DNA of 64,000 nucleotides, from positions 6,200,001 through 6,264,000 of the forward strand of contig NZ_CP108484.1 of NCBI RefSeq assembly GCF_036226505.1. The letters are read 5' to 3'. Shown here in pieces: positions 33,714 through 42,226 of this stretch. Position numbers and translations under genes: made by a program. Under the pieces are notes generated by a model. It did not search any database. It saw only the letters and a list, made by a program, of their open reading frames with translations, and was not told the DNA's origin. Position 1 is the first letter of the stretch, and each line of letters begins with the position of its first letter. This DNA is from Kitasatospora sp. NBC_01246. GTDB taxonomy: Bacteria; Actinomycetota; Actinomycetes; Streptomycetales; Streptomycetaceae.

Positions 33714-34709
33714 TCACGCACCGGGGTGCGGGGCGACCTCGCGCAGCAGATGCAGGAAGGCGTCCTCGCCGAGGACCGGCGTGCCGACCTCGCGGGCCTT
33801 GCGGGCCTTGCCGCTCCAGCCCCCCGGCTCGTTGGTGACCAGCAGGCTGGTGAGCCGGCTCACCGAGGAGGCGATGTGCAGGCCGGCCTCCACCGCGCGG
33901 TCCTCCAGCACCTCGCGGTCGGTCGCGGTGTCGCCGGTGAACGCCACCCGCATGCCCTGCACCAGCGGCTTGCCGTCCTCCCAGCGTCCCGGGTTCGGGT
34001 AGGGGCACGGCGGGCGCTTCCTGGCCTGCCGGTAGGAGGCGCCGGTCCAGGAGCCGCGGGCGGGGGAGGCGGGCTCCTCCGCGCCGAGGTCGGTGACGGC
34101 CACACAGGTCTGCAGCGGCAGTGGGACGCCCCCCGAGCGGGCCAGGTGCAGGCTGGGCCGGAACGCCTCGGCCAGCACCCGGGCGTCGTCGAGGGCGTTG
34201 TGCGCCTGGCGCTGGCGGACGCCGAAGTACGCCGCGAGCGAGGCCAGCTTGCCGTTGGGCAGCGGCAGCCGCAGGTCGCGGGAGAGGACCATGGTGCAGA
34301 GCCGCTGGTCCACCGGGGCGCGCAGGCCGGCCCGGGAGAACTCGCGGGAGATCATGTTCCAGTCGAAGAGCGCGTTGTGGGCGACCATCACCCGGCCGCG
34401 CAGCCGCTCGGCGAACTCGTCGGCGATCTCCGGGAAGGTGGGCGCGCCCGCCAGCACGTCGTCGGTGAGGCCGTGGATCCAGACCGGGCCGGGATCGCGG
34501 CCGGGGTTGACCAGCGTGTACCAGTGGTCGGTGACCTCCCCGTCGGCGTCCAGCTGGTAGAGGCCGGCCGAGATGACGCGGTCCGAGCGGCCGAGCCCGG
34601 TGGTCTCGACGTCGACCACCGCGAAGCCCTCGTCGGGGGCGGCGGAGCGCTGGGCGGGGACGGGGACGGTCCGCGGCGCGCCGTTCGTCTCGGGCTGGAT
34701 CGCATGCAT
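33714..34709 (-). CDS. DEDDh 3'-5' exonuclease with C-terminal BRCT domain
   Basis: A 331 aa DnaQ-like protein. FAVVDVETTGLG gives the D and E of motif I, VMVAHNALFDWNMI motif II and QAHNALDDARVLA the His/Asp of motif III. From about residue 245, GMRVAFTGDTATDREVLEDRAVEAG to SLLVTNEPGGWSGKARKA is a BRCT domain. The combination suggests recruitment to DNA breaks or ligase/polymerase complexes. ATG 34709 is the first Met in frame with a compact protein. The gene is upstream of SURF1 and divergent from the alcohol dehydrogenase. Confidence 0.92.
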   Translation of the reverse strand: MHAIQPETNGAPRTVPVPAQRSAAPDEGFAVVDVETTGLGRSDRVISAGLYQLDADGEVTDHWYTLVNPGRDPGPVWIHGLTDDVLAGAPTFPEIADEFAERLRGRVMVAHNALFDWNMISREFSRAGLRAPVDQRLCTMVLSRDLRLPLPNGKLASLAAYFGVRQRQAHNALDDARVLAEAFRPSLHLARSGGVPLPLQTCVAVTDLGAEEPASPARGSWTGASYRQARKRPPCPYPNPGRWEDGKPLVQGMRVAFTGDTATDREVLEDRAVEAGLHIASSVSRLTSLLVTNEPGGWSGKARKAREVGTPVLGEDAFLHLLREVAPHPGA

Positions 34710-34868
34710 GGTCAAACAGAATAAGCGCCGTCGCGGCCGGGCTCGGCCGAAATGTTCGTACCGGTCGGCCGGAATAGAGTGGGACGCGTATTCGTCGTAC
34801 ACCCAGTCGAATATCCCCCGGCCGCACCACACCCCCACGCGGCCGTCTCTGCGAAGGACGAATCCCCC

Positions 34869-35912
34869 ATGCGCGCCACCGTGATCCACGGCCCGAACGA
34901 CATCCGGATCGAGGAGGTGCCGGACCCGGTGATCCAACGCCCGACCGATGCCGTGGTGCGCGTGGTGAACGCCTGCATCTGCGGCAGCGACCTCTGGGCC
35001 TACCGGGGCGTGGCGGCGCGGACGGCCGGGCAGCGGATCGGGCACGAGTTCCTCGGCGTGGTCGAGGAGGTCGGCACCGAGGTCCGCGACGTGCGCCCGG
35101 GCGACTTCGTGGTCGCCCCGTTCGTCTGGTCGGACGGCACGTGTGACTTCTGTCGCGAGGGCCTGCAGACCTCCTGCCCGCACGGCGGCTTCTGGGGCGA
35201 GGTCGGCTCGGACGGCGGCCAGGGCGAGGCCGTGCGCGTGCCGTTCGCCGACGGCACCCTGGTGCGGCTGCCCGGCGAGGCGGCGGGCGACGAGAAGCTG
35301 CTGCCGAACCTGCTCGCCCTCTCCGACGTGATGGCCACCGGCCACCACGCGGCCGTCACGGCGGGCGTGCGCGCCGGTGCCACCGTCGCGGTGGTCGGCG
35401 ACGGCGCGGTCGGCCTGTGCGGCGTCCTGGCGGCGCACCGGCTCGGCGCGGGCCGGATCATCGCGCTCGGCCGGCACACCGCCCGTACCGACCTGGCCCG
35501 GCGCTTCGGGGCGACGGACGTGGTCGCCGAGCGCGGCGAGGCGGCGATCGAGGCGGTCAAGGAGCTGACCGGGGGACAGGGCGCGCACGCCGTGCTGGAG
35601 GCCGTCGGTACCGAGGAGTCGATGCGGACCGCGATCTCGATCGCCAGGGACGGCGGCGCGGTCGGGTACGTCGGCGTCCCGCACGGCGGTAGCGCCGGCG
35701 TGGACATCGGCCAGATGTTCGGCCGAAACGTTTCGCTCAGGGGCGGAGTCGCGCCGGCCCGCGCGTACATCCCCGAGCTGCTGCCGGACGTCCTCTCCGG
35801 CGCCATCGAGCCCGGCCTGGTCTTCGACCGCACCGTCGACCTGGACGGTGTCCCGGACGGCTACCGGGCGATGGACGACCGCTCCGCGCTGAAGGTGCGG
35901 ATCGCTTTCTGA
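34869..35912 (+). CDS. Zinc-dependent alcohol dehydrogenase (MDR family)
   Basis: A 347 aa medium-chain dehydrogenase. ACICGSDLWAYRG and IGHEFLGVVEE hold the catalytic zinc Cys and His. CDFCREGLQTSC is a structural zinc lobe. The cofactor fold is VAVVGDGAVGLCGVLAA. AAGGAC lies about 9 nt before ATG 34869. Upstream, GGAAT-N18-GTC at 34771-34796 is one base off a sigma-R promoter. The gene stands alone between a divergent exonuclease gene and a strong terminator. The substrate is unknown. Confidence 0.93.
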   Translation: MRATVIHGPNDIRIEEVPDPVIQRPTDAVVRVVNACICGSDLWAYRGVAARTAGQRIGHEFLGVVEEVGTEVRDVRPGDFVVAPFVWSDGTCDFCREGLQTSCPHGGFWGEVGSDGGQGEAVRVPFADGTLVRLPGEAAGDEKLLPNLLALSDVMATGHHAAVTAGVRAGATVAVVGDGAVGLCGVLAAHRLGAGRIIALGRHTARTDLARRFGATDVVAERGEAAIEAVKELTGGQGAHAVLEAVGTEESMRTAISIARDGGAVGYVGVPHGGSAGVDIGQMFGRNVSLRGGVAPARAYIPELLPDVLSGAIEPGLVFDRTVDLDGVPDGYRAMDDRSALKVRIAF

Positions 35913-35935
35913 CGCATCGTCACCACAGGCTCCAC

Positions 35936-35968
35936 GAAGGGCGGCACCGCACATCGGTGCCGCCCTTC
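35936..35968 (+). terminator. Hairpin terminator after the alcohol dehydrogenase
   Basis: Perfect 14 bp stem GAAGGGCGGCACCG with CGGTGCCGCCCTTC around CACAT. Confidence 0.85.
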
Positions 35969-36046
35969 CCGTGGTCGGGAAGTGATGGTTTTCGGCCAAT
36001 TGACTAGCGCGAGCGGGTGAACGGATGGCTGGTCACGGACAACCCC

Positions 36047-36075
36047 TTTCGGAGCGGGCACGACCCTCCTAGCAT
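36047..36075 (+). promoter_or_regulatory. Candidate promoter of the DUF485-actP operon
   Basis: TTTCGG (36047-36052), 17 bp, TAGCAT (36070-36075). The start would lie near 36082, about 80 nt upstream of GTG 36163. Confidence 0.45.
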
Positions 36076-36096
36076 TGCGCGGCGCGCATCCGGACT

Positions 36097-36110
36097 GTGA
36101 CGCCCCTCAC
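36097..36110. promoter_or_regulatory. Crp-like site in the actP leader
   Basis: GTGA-N6-TCAC (GTGACGCCCCTCAC) fits the Crp-family half-site pair, one base off the Streptomyces form GTG-N6-GNCAC. It lies just downstream of the predicted start, where binding would repress. Confidence 0.35.
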
Positions 36111-36162
36111 GTCCGATCGTTCCACTGGTGCGACCACTACGCCGAAGGAGTGAGGAGACAGC

Positions 36163-36519
36163 GTGGAATCGCCGCCGATCACCACTGCCCCTACCGAAGT
36201 CCAACTCATTGAAGAGGGCGAGGAGTTCCGCACCCTTCGAAGCTCGTTCCGGAGCTTCGCCTTCCCGGTCACCATCGGCTTCGTCCTCTGGTACCTGCTC
36301 TACGTCCTGCTCTCCAGCTACGCCCCCGGCCTCATGGGCACCAAGGTGGCCGGGCACATCAACGTCGCCCTGGTGCTGGGGCTGCTGCAGTTCGTCACCA
36401 CCTTCGCCATCGCGGCCTGGTACGCGCGCTACGCGGACCGGCGGCTCGACCCGCCCGCCGCCGCGATCCGCGAAGCCCAGGGCGCCGTGGTCCACGCTCC
36501 CCGGGAGGCCGCCGAATGA
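36163..36519 (+). CDS. DUF485 domain membrane protein
   Basis: A 118 aa protein. FRTLRSSFRSFAFPVTIGFVLWY begins DUF485, whose two helices (residues 38-58 and 72-98) are joined by a short loop. DUF485 proteins are nearly always encoded just before acetate/solute symporters, and here the stop overlaps the ActP start by four bases. The role is presumed accessory to the transporter. GTG 36163 has AAGGAG about 15 nt upstream and GAGGAG nearer. Confidence 0.92.
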   Translation: MESPPITTAPTEVQLIEEGEEFRTLRSSFRSFAFPVTIGFVLWYLLYVLLSSYAPGLMGTKVAGHINVALVLGLLQFVTTFAIAAWYARYADRRLDPPAAAIREAQGAVVHAPREAAE

Positions 36520-38126
36520 CCCTGCTCGCCAGCTCCGCCACCGAGCACCGCGGTCTGACGATGACCCTGTTCGGGTTCTTCGTACTGGCCACCCTCGGCA
36601 TCACCGTCTGGGCCGGACGGCAGACCAAGGGCGCCGCCGACTTCTACGCCGGCGGCCGGAGCTTCACCGGGTTCCAGAACGGCCTGGCCATCTCCGGTGA
36701 CTACATGTCCGCCGCGTCCTTCCTCGGCATCGCCGGCGCCATCGCGCTCTCCGGCTACGACGGCTTCCTCTACTCGATCGGCTTCCTGGTCGCCTGGCTG
36801 GTCGCCCTGCTGCTGGTCGCCGAACCGCTGCGCAACTCCGGCCGCTACACCATGGCCGACGTCCTGGCCTTCCGGATGAAGCAGCGCCCCGTCCGGACCG
36901 CCGCGGGCATCTCCACCATCGTGGTGTCGATCTTCTACCTGCTCGCCCAGATGGTCGGCGCCGGCACGCTGGTCGCCCTGCTGCTCGGCGTCAGCGGGGA
37001 CAGCGCCAAGCGGCTGACCATCGTCGCGGTCGGCGCCCTGATGGTGATCTACGTGGTGATAGGGGGCATGAAGGGCACCACCTGGGTGCAGATCGTCAAG
37101 GCGGTGCTGCTGATCGCGGGCACCGCGCTGATGACCGTCCTGGTGCTGGCCAAGTACCACTTCAACCCCTCCGCGCTGCTCGGCGCCGCCGCCGACGCCA
37201 GCGGCAAGGGCGCCGCGTTCCTCGAACCGGGGCTGAAGTACGGGGTGAACGGGACGACCAAGCTCGACTTCCTCAGCCTCGGGATCGCGCTGGTGCTCGG
37301 CACCGCGGGCCTGCCGCACATCCTGGTCCGCTTCTACACCGTCCCCACCGCCAAGGCCGCCCGGAAGTCCGTGCTCTGGGCGATCGGCATCATCGGCGGC
37401 TTCTACCTGATGACCCTGGCGCTCGGCTTCGGCGCGGCCGCGCTGGTCGGCCCCAAGGCGATCAAGGCGGCCAACCCGGCCGGCAACACCGCCGCCCCGC
37501 AGCTCGCCGAGCAGCTCGGCGGCGGCCCGGGCACCACCGGTGGCGCGATCCTGCTCGCGGTGATCTCGGCGGTGGCCTTCGCCACCATCCTGGCCGTGGT
37601 GGCAGGCCTCACCCTGGCCTCCTCGGCCTCCTTCGCCCATGACCTCTACGCCAACGTCATCCGGCGCGGCAAGGCGTCCGAGAAGGAGGAGATCCTCTCG
37701 GCCAAGTGGGCCGCGGTCGCGATCGGCGCGGTCGCCATCGTGCTCAGCCTCTTCGCGGGGAAGCTCAACACCGCCGCCCTGGTCGCGCTGGCCTTCGCGG
37801 TGGCCGCCTCCGCCAACCTGCCCACGCTGCTCTACTCGCTGTTCTGGAAGCGCTTCACCACGACCGGCGCGGTCAGCTCGGTCTACGCCGGGCTGGTCAG
37901 CTCGGTGACGCTGGTGTTCTTCTCGCCGGTCGTCTCCGGTGGCAAGGCCTCGCTCTTCCCGGACGCCGACTTCCACTGGTTCCCGCTGGAGAACCCCGGA
38001 CTGGTCTCCATCCCGATCGGCTTCCTGGCCGGCTGGATCGGCACCCTGTTCTCCAAGGAGAAGGCCGACCCGGCGAAGTACGCTGAACTGGAGGTCCGCT
38101 CGCTGACCGGGCTGGGCGCCCACTGA
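36516..38126 (+). CDS. actP: Cation/acetate symporter (sodium:solute symporter family)
   Basis: A 536 aa transporter with about 13 hydrophobic helices. GAADFYAGGRSFTGFQNGLAISGDYMSAASFLGIAG is split here as DFYAGGRS and NGLAISGDYMSAASFLG, the family hallmark in the first helices; GLPHILVRFYTVPTAKAARKS is the SSS signature region. It imports acetate and short monocarboxylates with a cation. It overlaps DUF485 (ATGA) and ends before a hairpin. The upstream Crp-like site suggests carbon control. Confidence 0.93.
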   Translation: MTLLASSATEHRGLTMTLFGFFVLATLGITVWAGRQTKGAADFYAGGRSFTGFQNGLAISGDYMSAASFLGIAGAIALSGYDGFLYSIGFLVAWLVALLLVAEPLRNSGRYTMADVLAFRMKQRPVRTAAGISTIVVSIFYLLAQMVGAGTLVALLLGVSGDSAKRLTIVAVGALMVIYVVIGGMKGTTWVQIVKAVLLIAGTALMTVLVLAKYHFNPSALLGAAADASGKGAAFLEPGLKYGVNGTTKLDFLSLGIALVLGTAGLPHILVRFYTVPTAKAARKSVLWAIGIIGGFYLMTLALGFGAAALVGPKAIKAANPAGNTAAPQLAEQLGGGPGTTGGAILLAVISAVAFATILAVVAGLTLASSASFAHDLYANVIRRGKASEKEEILSAKWAAVAIGAVAIVLSLFAGKLNTAALVALAFAVAASANLPTLLYSLFWKRFTTTGAVSSVYAGLVSSVTLVFFSPVVSGGKASLFPDADFHWFPLENPGLVSIPIGFLAGWIGTLFSKEKADPAKYAELEVRSLTGLGAH

Positions 38127-38147
38127 CGGGCGGGTGGTGACTAAGCT

Positions 38148-38178
38148 GGCCCGGCCCCGCGGGAGCGGGGACCGGGCC
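38148..38178 (+). terminator. Hairpin between actP and moaA
   Basis: GGCCCGGCCCCGC pairs with GCGGGG(A)CCGGGCC around GGGA with one bulged A. TAAGCT at 38142-38147 just before it could be a -10 for moaA, so it may instead lie in the moaA leader. Confidence 0.6.
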
Positions 38179-38218
38179 GGCCGCACTCCCGGCCGCACAC
38201 TCACGGGAAGGGACCGCC

Positions 38219-39208
38219 GTGCTGCTCGACACCTTCGGCCGGCAGGCCGTCGACCTGCGGGTCTCCCTCACCGACCGGTGCAACCTGCGCTGCACCTACT
38301 GCATGCCCGAGGAGGGTCTGCAGTGGCTGGCCAAGCCCGACCTGCTCACCGACGAGGAGATCGTCCGGCTGGTCGGCCTCGCCGTGCGCGAGCTCGGCGT
38401 CCGGGAGGTCCGGTTCACCGGGGGTGAGCCTCTGCTGCGCCCGGGGCTGGTCGGCATCGTCGCCGCCTGCTCCGCGCTCGAACCCCGCCCCGAACTCTCG
38501 CTGACCACCAACGGCATCGGCCTCGCCCGGACCGCCGGGGCGCTGCGCGCGGCCGGGCTGGACCGGGTCAACGTCTCGCTCGACACCCTCGACCCGGACA
38601 CCTTCCACACCCTCACCCGTCGCCGCCGCCACCAGGACGTGCTGGACGGGCTGAGCGCCGCCGTCGCCGCCGGGCTGACGCCGGTCAAGCTGAACGCCGT
38701 CCTGATGCGCGGGGTCAACGACCACGAGGCGCCCGAGCTGCTCGCCCGGTGCCTGGCGGAGGGCTACGAGCTGCGGTTCATCGAGCAGATGCCGCTGGAC
38801 GCCCAGCACGGCTGGGACCGCTCGTCGATGGTGACCGCCGGGGAGATCCTGGAACGGCTCGCCACCCGGTTCACGCTGACCCCCGAGCCCTCGGACCGCC
38901 GCGGCGCGGCTCCGGCCGAGCGCTGGCTGGTGGACGGCGGCCCGGGCCGGGTCGGCGTGATCGCCTCGGTCACCCGGCCGTTCTGCCGCGCCTGCGACCG
39001 CACCCGGCTGACCGCCGACGGCCAGGTCCGCAACTGCCTGTTCGCGACCGGCGAGACGGACCTGCGGACGGCGCTGCGGTCGGGCGCCGGGGACGACGAG
39101 ATCGCCGAGCTCTGGCGTGCGGCGATGTGGGGCAAGAAGGCCGGGGCCGGGATCGACGCCCCGGAGTTCCTGCAGCCCGAGCGGCCGATGTCCGCGATCG
39201 GCGGCTGA
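38219..39208 (+). CDS. moaA: GTP 3',8-cyclase (molybdenum cofactor biosynthesis protein A)
   Basis: A 329 aa radical-SAM enzyme making the first cyclic pterin of molybdenum cofactor. DRCNLRCTYC (C21, C25, C28) binds the SAM cluster. RFTGGEPLLR is the SAM-binding GGEP motif. FCRACDRTRLTADGQVRNCLF binds the second cluster, and the chain ends in SAIGG, the conserved C-terminal Gly-Gly. GTG 38219 follows GGAAGGG. Other moa genes are not in the window. Confidence 0.97.
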   Translation: MLLDTFGRQAVDLRVSLTDRCNLRCTYCMPEEGLQWLAKPDLLTDEEIVRLVGLAVRELGVREVRFTGGEPLLRPGLVGIVAACSALEPRPELSLTTNGIGLARTAGALRAAGLDRVNVSLDTLDPDTFHTLTRRRRHQDVLDGLSAAVAAGLTPVKLNAVLMRGVNDHEAPELLARCLAEGYELRFIEQMPLDAQHGWDRSSMVTAGEILERLATRFTLTPEPSDRRGAAPAERWLVDGGPGRVGVIASVTRPFCRACDRTRLTADGQVRNCLFATGETDLRTALRSGAGDDEIAELWRAAMWGKKAGAGIDAPEFLQPERPMSAIGG

Positions 39209-39242
39209 CCGGCTCCGTACCGCCGGGCCCTGTCGCCGGACG

Positions 39243-39500
39243 CTACGCGGACGGCTCGGCGGGGCCCGGCGCGTCCGGCGCGGTCCAGTCGGCGAGGGCG
39301 ACGACCTCCTTGAGGAAGCCGCGCACGCCGAGGAACTGCGAGAGGTGCTCGCGGTGCTCCCCGCAGGCCGCCCAGGTCTTGCGGCGGTCGGGGGTGTGCA
39401 GCTTCGGGTTGTTCCAGACCAGCACCCACCGGGCGTCCGCCCGGCAGCCCTTGGCCGAGCAGACCGGTGCCTGCGTCTGCGGGGAGCCCGGGGATTCCAT
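39243..39500 (-). CDS. Small Cys/His-containing conserved protein
   Basis: An 85 aa protein. CSAKGCRADARWVLVWNNPKLH and KTWAACGEHREHLSQFL contain three Cys and several His in spacing that could bind zinc. The end is Ala/Pro-rich. ATG 39500 has GAGGAC about 6 nt upstream. It is convergent with moaA (34 bp gap). I know it as a conserved uncharacterised actinomycete protein and can give no function. Confidence 0.75.
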   Translation of the reverse strand: MESPGSPQTQAPVCSAKGCRADARWVLVWNNPKLHTPDRRKTWAACGEHREHLSQFLGVRGFLKEVVALADWTAPDAPGPAEPSA

Positions 39501-39695
39501 GGTGCCGTCCTCAGCGATAGCGGGTCGTCTGCACCGCCAGTCTTTCACGCTCCCGGACGGCGACGGCGCGTCCGGGCATGGCGACGCCGGGCAGCCACGG
39601 GGGGAGCCGCCCGGCGTCGGTCCGTCGCTCCGACGGGGGATGCGGAGCGCGTACGCAGTATGTCACGGCAGGACCCCGGCATGGGGAGGTCTTGC

Positions 39696-39719
39696 ATGAT
39701 TAATCTGAGGTTCTTTTGA
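39696..39719 (+). other. Seven-codon ORF with a perfect ribosome site in an AT-rich pocket
   Basis: GGGGAGG, 6 nt, then ATG to TGA encoding MINLRFF. No plus-strand gene follows for over 5 kb, so it is not an ordinary attenuator leader. It could belong to a small RNA, or be chance. Confidence 0.25.
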
Positions 39720-39764
39720 GCTTTCTGTCGAGGGAGTCGCTGGAAAACCCCCTAAAACGGACAG

Positions 39765-40148
39765 TCAGTTCGATGGCTGTGAAGAATCGGTGGGCACGCT
39801 CTGTGCCACACCGGCATCATGCGAAGCGCCGGCCCCACCCGTACCGCCGGGGCCGAGCATCAGCACGGTCTCCGGCGGTACGTCGAAGGTGCTCGGCAGC
39901 CCCGGCGCCCGCTCGCGGCCGGCGTTGGCGATCAGCACCGCGAAGTAGGGCAGCAGCACCGCGCCCGCGAGTGCGGCGAACGCGAGCACCCGCTGGACGT
40001 CCCACAGGACCACCGCGAGCAGCACGCAGACGGTGCGGAGCAGCATCGAGGCCACGTAGCGGCGCTGTCGGCCCCGGACGTCCTCGGTGAGGCTGCTGCG
40101 TGCCCCCGTGATCCGGTGGACCTGTCCACCGCCGGCGCTCTTGCCCAT
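39765..40148 (-). CDS. DUF3099 domain membrane protein
   Basis: A 127 aa protein. VHRITGARSSLTEDVRGRQRRYVASMLLRTVC is the DUF3099 start (ITGA..S..ED...R...Y). Two helices lie near residues 35-52 and 54-76 (VCVLLAVVLWDV, LAGAVLLPYFAVLIANAG). The tail is Ser/Gly-rich. The family is common in actinobacteria with no known function. ATG 40148 lies about 12 nt after GGCGGTAGG. Confidence 0.88.
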   Translation of the reverse strand: MGKSAGGGQVHRITGARSSLTEDVRGRQRRYVASMLLRTVCVLLAVVLWDVQRVLAFAALAGAVLLPYFAVLIANAGRERAPGLPSTFDVPPETVLMLGPGGTGGAGASHDAGVAQSVPTDSSQPSN

Positions 40149-40251
40149 GTCCTACCGCCCTCGTCCACGCACCTGCCGTGCCTCGCAGCGCGGCCACTTC
40201 ACGGTACGCCGCGCGGGGGCGGCCGACGAGACCGGGGGCGGACGCCGCGTC

Positions 40252-40800
40252 CTAATGGAGTAGGGAGAGGTACTCCGGCGGTACCGCGTCGGCCAGCCAG
40301 ACGCCGTTGGCGCTGATCCGGAAGGTGTGACCGGCCGCCGCCATGGCGGCGGCGTCGACCGCCAGGACCACCGGCCGGCCGTGCCGGGAGCCGACCCGCA
40401 GCGCGGTGTCGGTGTCGGCCGAGAGGTGGACGTCCTGGCGGGCCATCGGCCGCAGGCCCTGGCGGAATATCGCGTCCAGGCTCCGGGAGGCGGTGCCGTG
40501 GAACAGCCGGGCCGGCGGCTCGGCGGCGGCCAGACCGAGGTCGACCGCCACCGTGTGCCCCTGGCTGGCGCGGATCGAGAGACCGTCGTCGGAGTAGGCG
40601 AAGCGGCGCTTGTTGTTGGTCGCCACCACGTGGTCCAGCTCGGACCTGGTCAGCCGGGTGCCGTTCGCCGCCAGCGCGGCGAGCAGCACGTCCACCCCGA
40701 CCCAGCCGGCCTCGTCCAGCGTGATCCCGATCCGCTCGGGCTCGTGCCGCAGGACGCGGGACAGCGCCTTGCTGGTCCTGACCGTGCGCTTCTCGTCCAT
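40252..40800 (-). CDS. kptA: RNA 2'-phosphotransferase (Tpt1/KptA family)
   Basis: A 182 aa enzyme that removes an internal RNA 2'-phosphate using NAD. SRVLRHEPERIGI has the catalytic Arg18-His19 pair, NNKRRFAY the third catalytic Arg, and LFHGTASRSLDAIFRQGLRP the NAD-binding core. Length fits the family. In eukaryotes it finishes tRNA splicing; bacteria lack that ligase, so its role here is open (ADP-ribosylation or RNA repair have been proposed). It lies 28 bp downstream of tldE on the same strand and may be co-transcribed. Confidence 0.95.
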   Translation of the reverse strand: MDEKRTVRTSKALSRVLRHEPERIGITLDEAGWVGVDVLLAALAANGTRLTRSELDHVVATNNKRRFAYSDDGLSIRASQGHTVAVDLGLAAAEPPARLFHGTASRSLDAIFRQGLRPMARQDVHLSADTDTALRVGSRHGRPVVLAVDAAAMAAAGHTFRISANGVWLADAVPPEYLSLLH

Positions 40801-40828
40801 CTCTCCCGATCCCTCGCCCCCGAGCCGG

Positions 40829-42226
40829 CTAGGAGGCCTGGCTCACCGAACTCATGTTGAATCCCGCGACCCGCACCGGCGGCATCGCGGCCCGGGTGAA
40901 CCAGTCGCCCCACTCACGCGGCAGGCAGCGCTCCGTCCGGCCCACCTCGGTGATCCGGCCGAGCAGGTCGACCGGCGACTCGTTGAACCTGAAGTTGTTC
41001 ACCGCGCCGACCACCTGGCCGTTCTCCACCAGGTACACGCCGTCCCGGGTGAGGCCGGTGAGCAGCAGGTTCGCCGGGTCCACCTCGCGGATGTACCAGA
41101 GGCAGGTGACCAGCAGGCCGCGCTCGGTGCGGGCGATCATCTCGTCCAGGGTCGGCGCGCCGGCCCCGTCGGCCGTCTCCAGCACCAGGTTGTCCACCGC
41201 CGGGCGCAGTGCCAGGCCGGTGAGCCCGGCGGAGTGCCGGGTGGTGATCAGCTCGGCCAGCTCGCCGTCGCGGATCCACTCGGTGGCGGTGAGCTCCAGG
41301 CCGTTGTCGAAGACCGAGGAGTCCCCGCCGGTGGAGTGGGTCAGTACGAAGGGCGCCGCCTCCAGCCCCGGCTCGGCCGGGTCGGAGCGCAGTGTCAGCG
41401 GCAGGGCGGCCAGCTTGTCGCCCACCCTGGTGCCGCCGCCCGGCTTGGAGAAGACCGTCCGGCCCTCGGCGGCGTCCCGGCCGCCGGCGGACCAGCTGAG
41501 GTAGACCATCAGGTCGGCCACGGCCGAGGGCGGCAGCAGCGTCTCGTAGCGGCCGGCCGGCAGGTCGATCTTCCGGGCGCCCCAGGCCAGCCGCTTGGTC
41601 AGCTCGGTGTGCAGTGCGGCGACGTCCACGTCGGCGAAGTCCCGGGTGGCGGCGCCCGCCCAGGCGGAGCCGGACAGGTCGGCGGTCTTGGCGTTCAGCT
41701 CGACCGTGCCGGTCGGCTGGTCGTGGCGCAGCCGCAGGCCGGTGGAGGTGCCCAGGTAGCTGGAGACCACCTCGTGCCGGGCGAAGCCGTACAGCAGCTC
41801 GCCCTGGGCGGCGGCCCGGGCGAAGGCCTCGCCGAGGGCGGGCGCGAAGGCCGCGAAGACCTCGATCGAGGTCTCGGCCGGCGGCCCGGCGAAGTCGGGC
41901 GAGGACGGCCGGTCGGTCACCAGCGGCTGCGCGTCCTCGGCCGGACCGGCCGCCAGGGCGGCCTGCTCGGCGGCCCGCACCAGGCCCTCCACCTCGTCCG
42001 CGGTGACGGCCTCGCGGGAGACCACGCCGGAGGCGGTGCCCTCGGCGCCGGCCACCGTGGCGATCACGGTGAGCCGCCGGCCCCTGGTCACCCCGTTGGT
42101 GGTGAGCGCGTTGCCGGCCCAGCGCAGGTTGGCGGTCGACTCCTCGTCGGCGATCACCACGCAGCCGTCGGCGCGGGAGAGGCCGAGCGCCAGCTCGACG
42201 AGTTCGTGGGGCTGAATCGCGGTCAT
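40829..42226 (-). CDS. tldE: TldE/PmbA-type metalloprotease subunit
   Basis: A 465 aa protein of the TldD/PmbA family without the zinc motif, as expected for the inactive partner. RADGCVVIADEESTANLRWAGNALTTNG is the N-terminal beta region (core NLRWAGNALTTNG), and HSTGGDSSVFDNGLELTATEWIRDG matches the C-terminal part. TldD and TldE form a heterodimeric peptidase known for degrading unfolded peptides and maturing microcins. The ATG shares one base with the tldD stop (TGATG). Confidence 0.95.
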   Translation of the reverse strand: MTAIQPHELVELALGLSRADGCVVIADEESTANLRWAGNALTTNGVTRGRRLTVIATVAGAEGTASGVVSREAVTADEVEGLVRAAEQAALAAGPAEDAQPLVTDRPSSPDFAGPPAETSIEVFAAFAPALGEAFARAAAQGELLYGFARHEVVSSYLGTSTGLRLRHDQPTGTVELNAKTADLSGSAWAGAATRDFADVDVAALHTELTKRLAWGARKIDLPAGRYETLLPPSAVADLMVYLSWSAGGRDAAEGRTVFSKPGGGTRVGDKLAALPLTLRSDPAEPGLEAAPFVLTHSTGGDSSVFDNGLELTATEWIRDGELAELITTRHSAGLTGLALRPAVDNLVLETADGAGAPTLDEMIARTERGLLVTCLWYIREVDPANLLLTGLTRDGVYLVENGQVVGAVNNFRFNESPVDLLGRITEVGRTERCLPREWGDWFTRAAMPPVRVAGFNMSSVSQAS

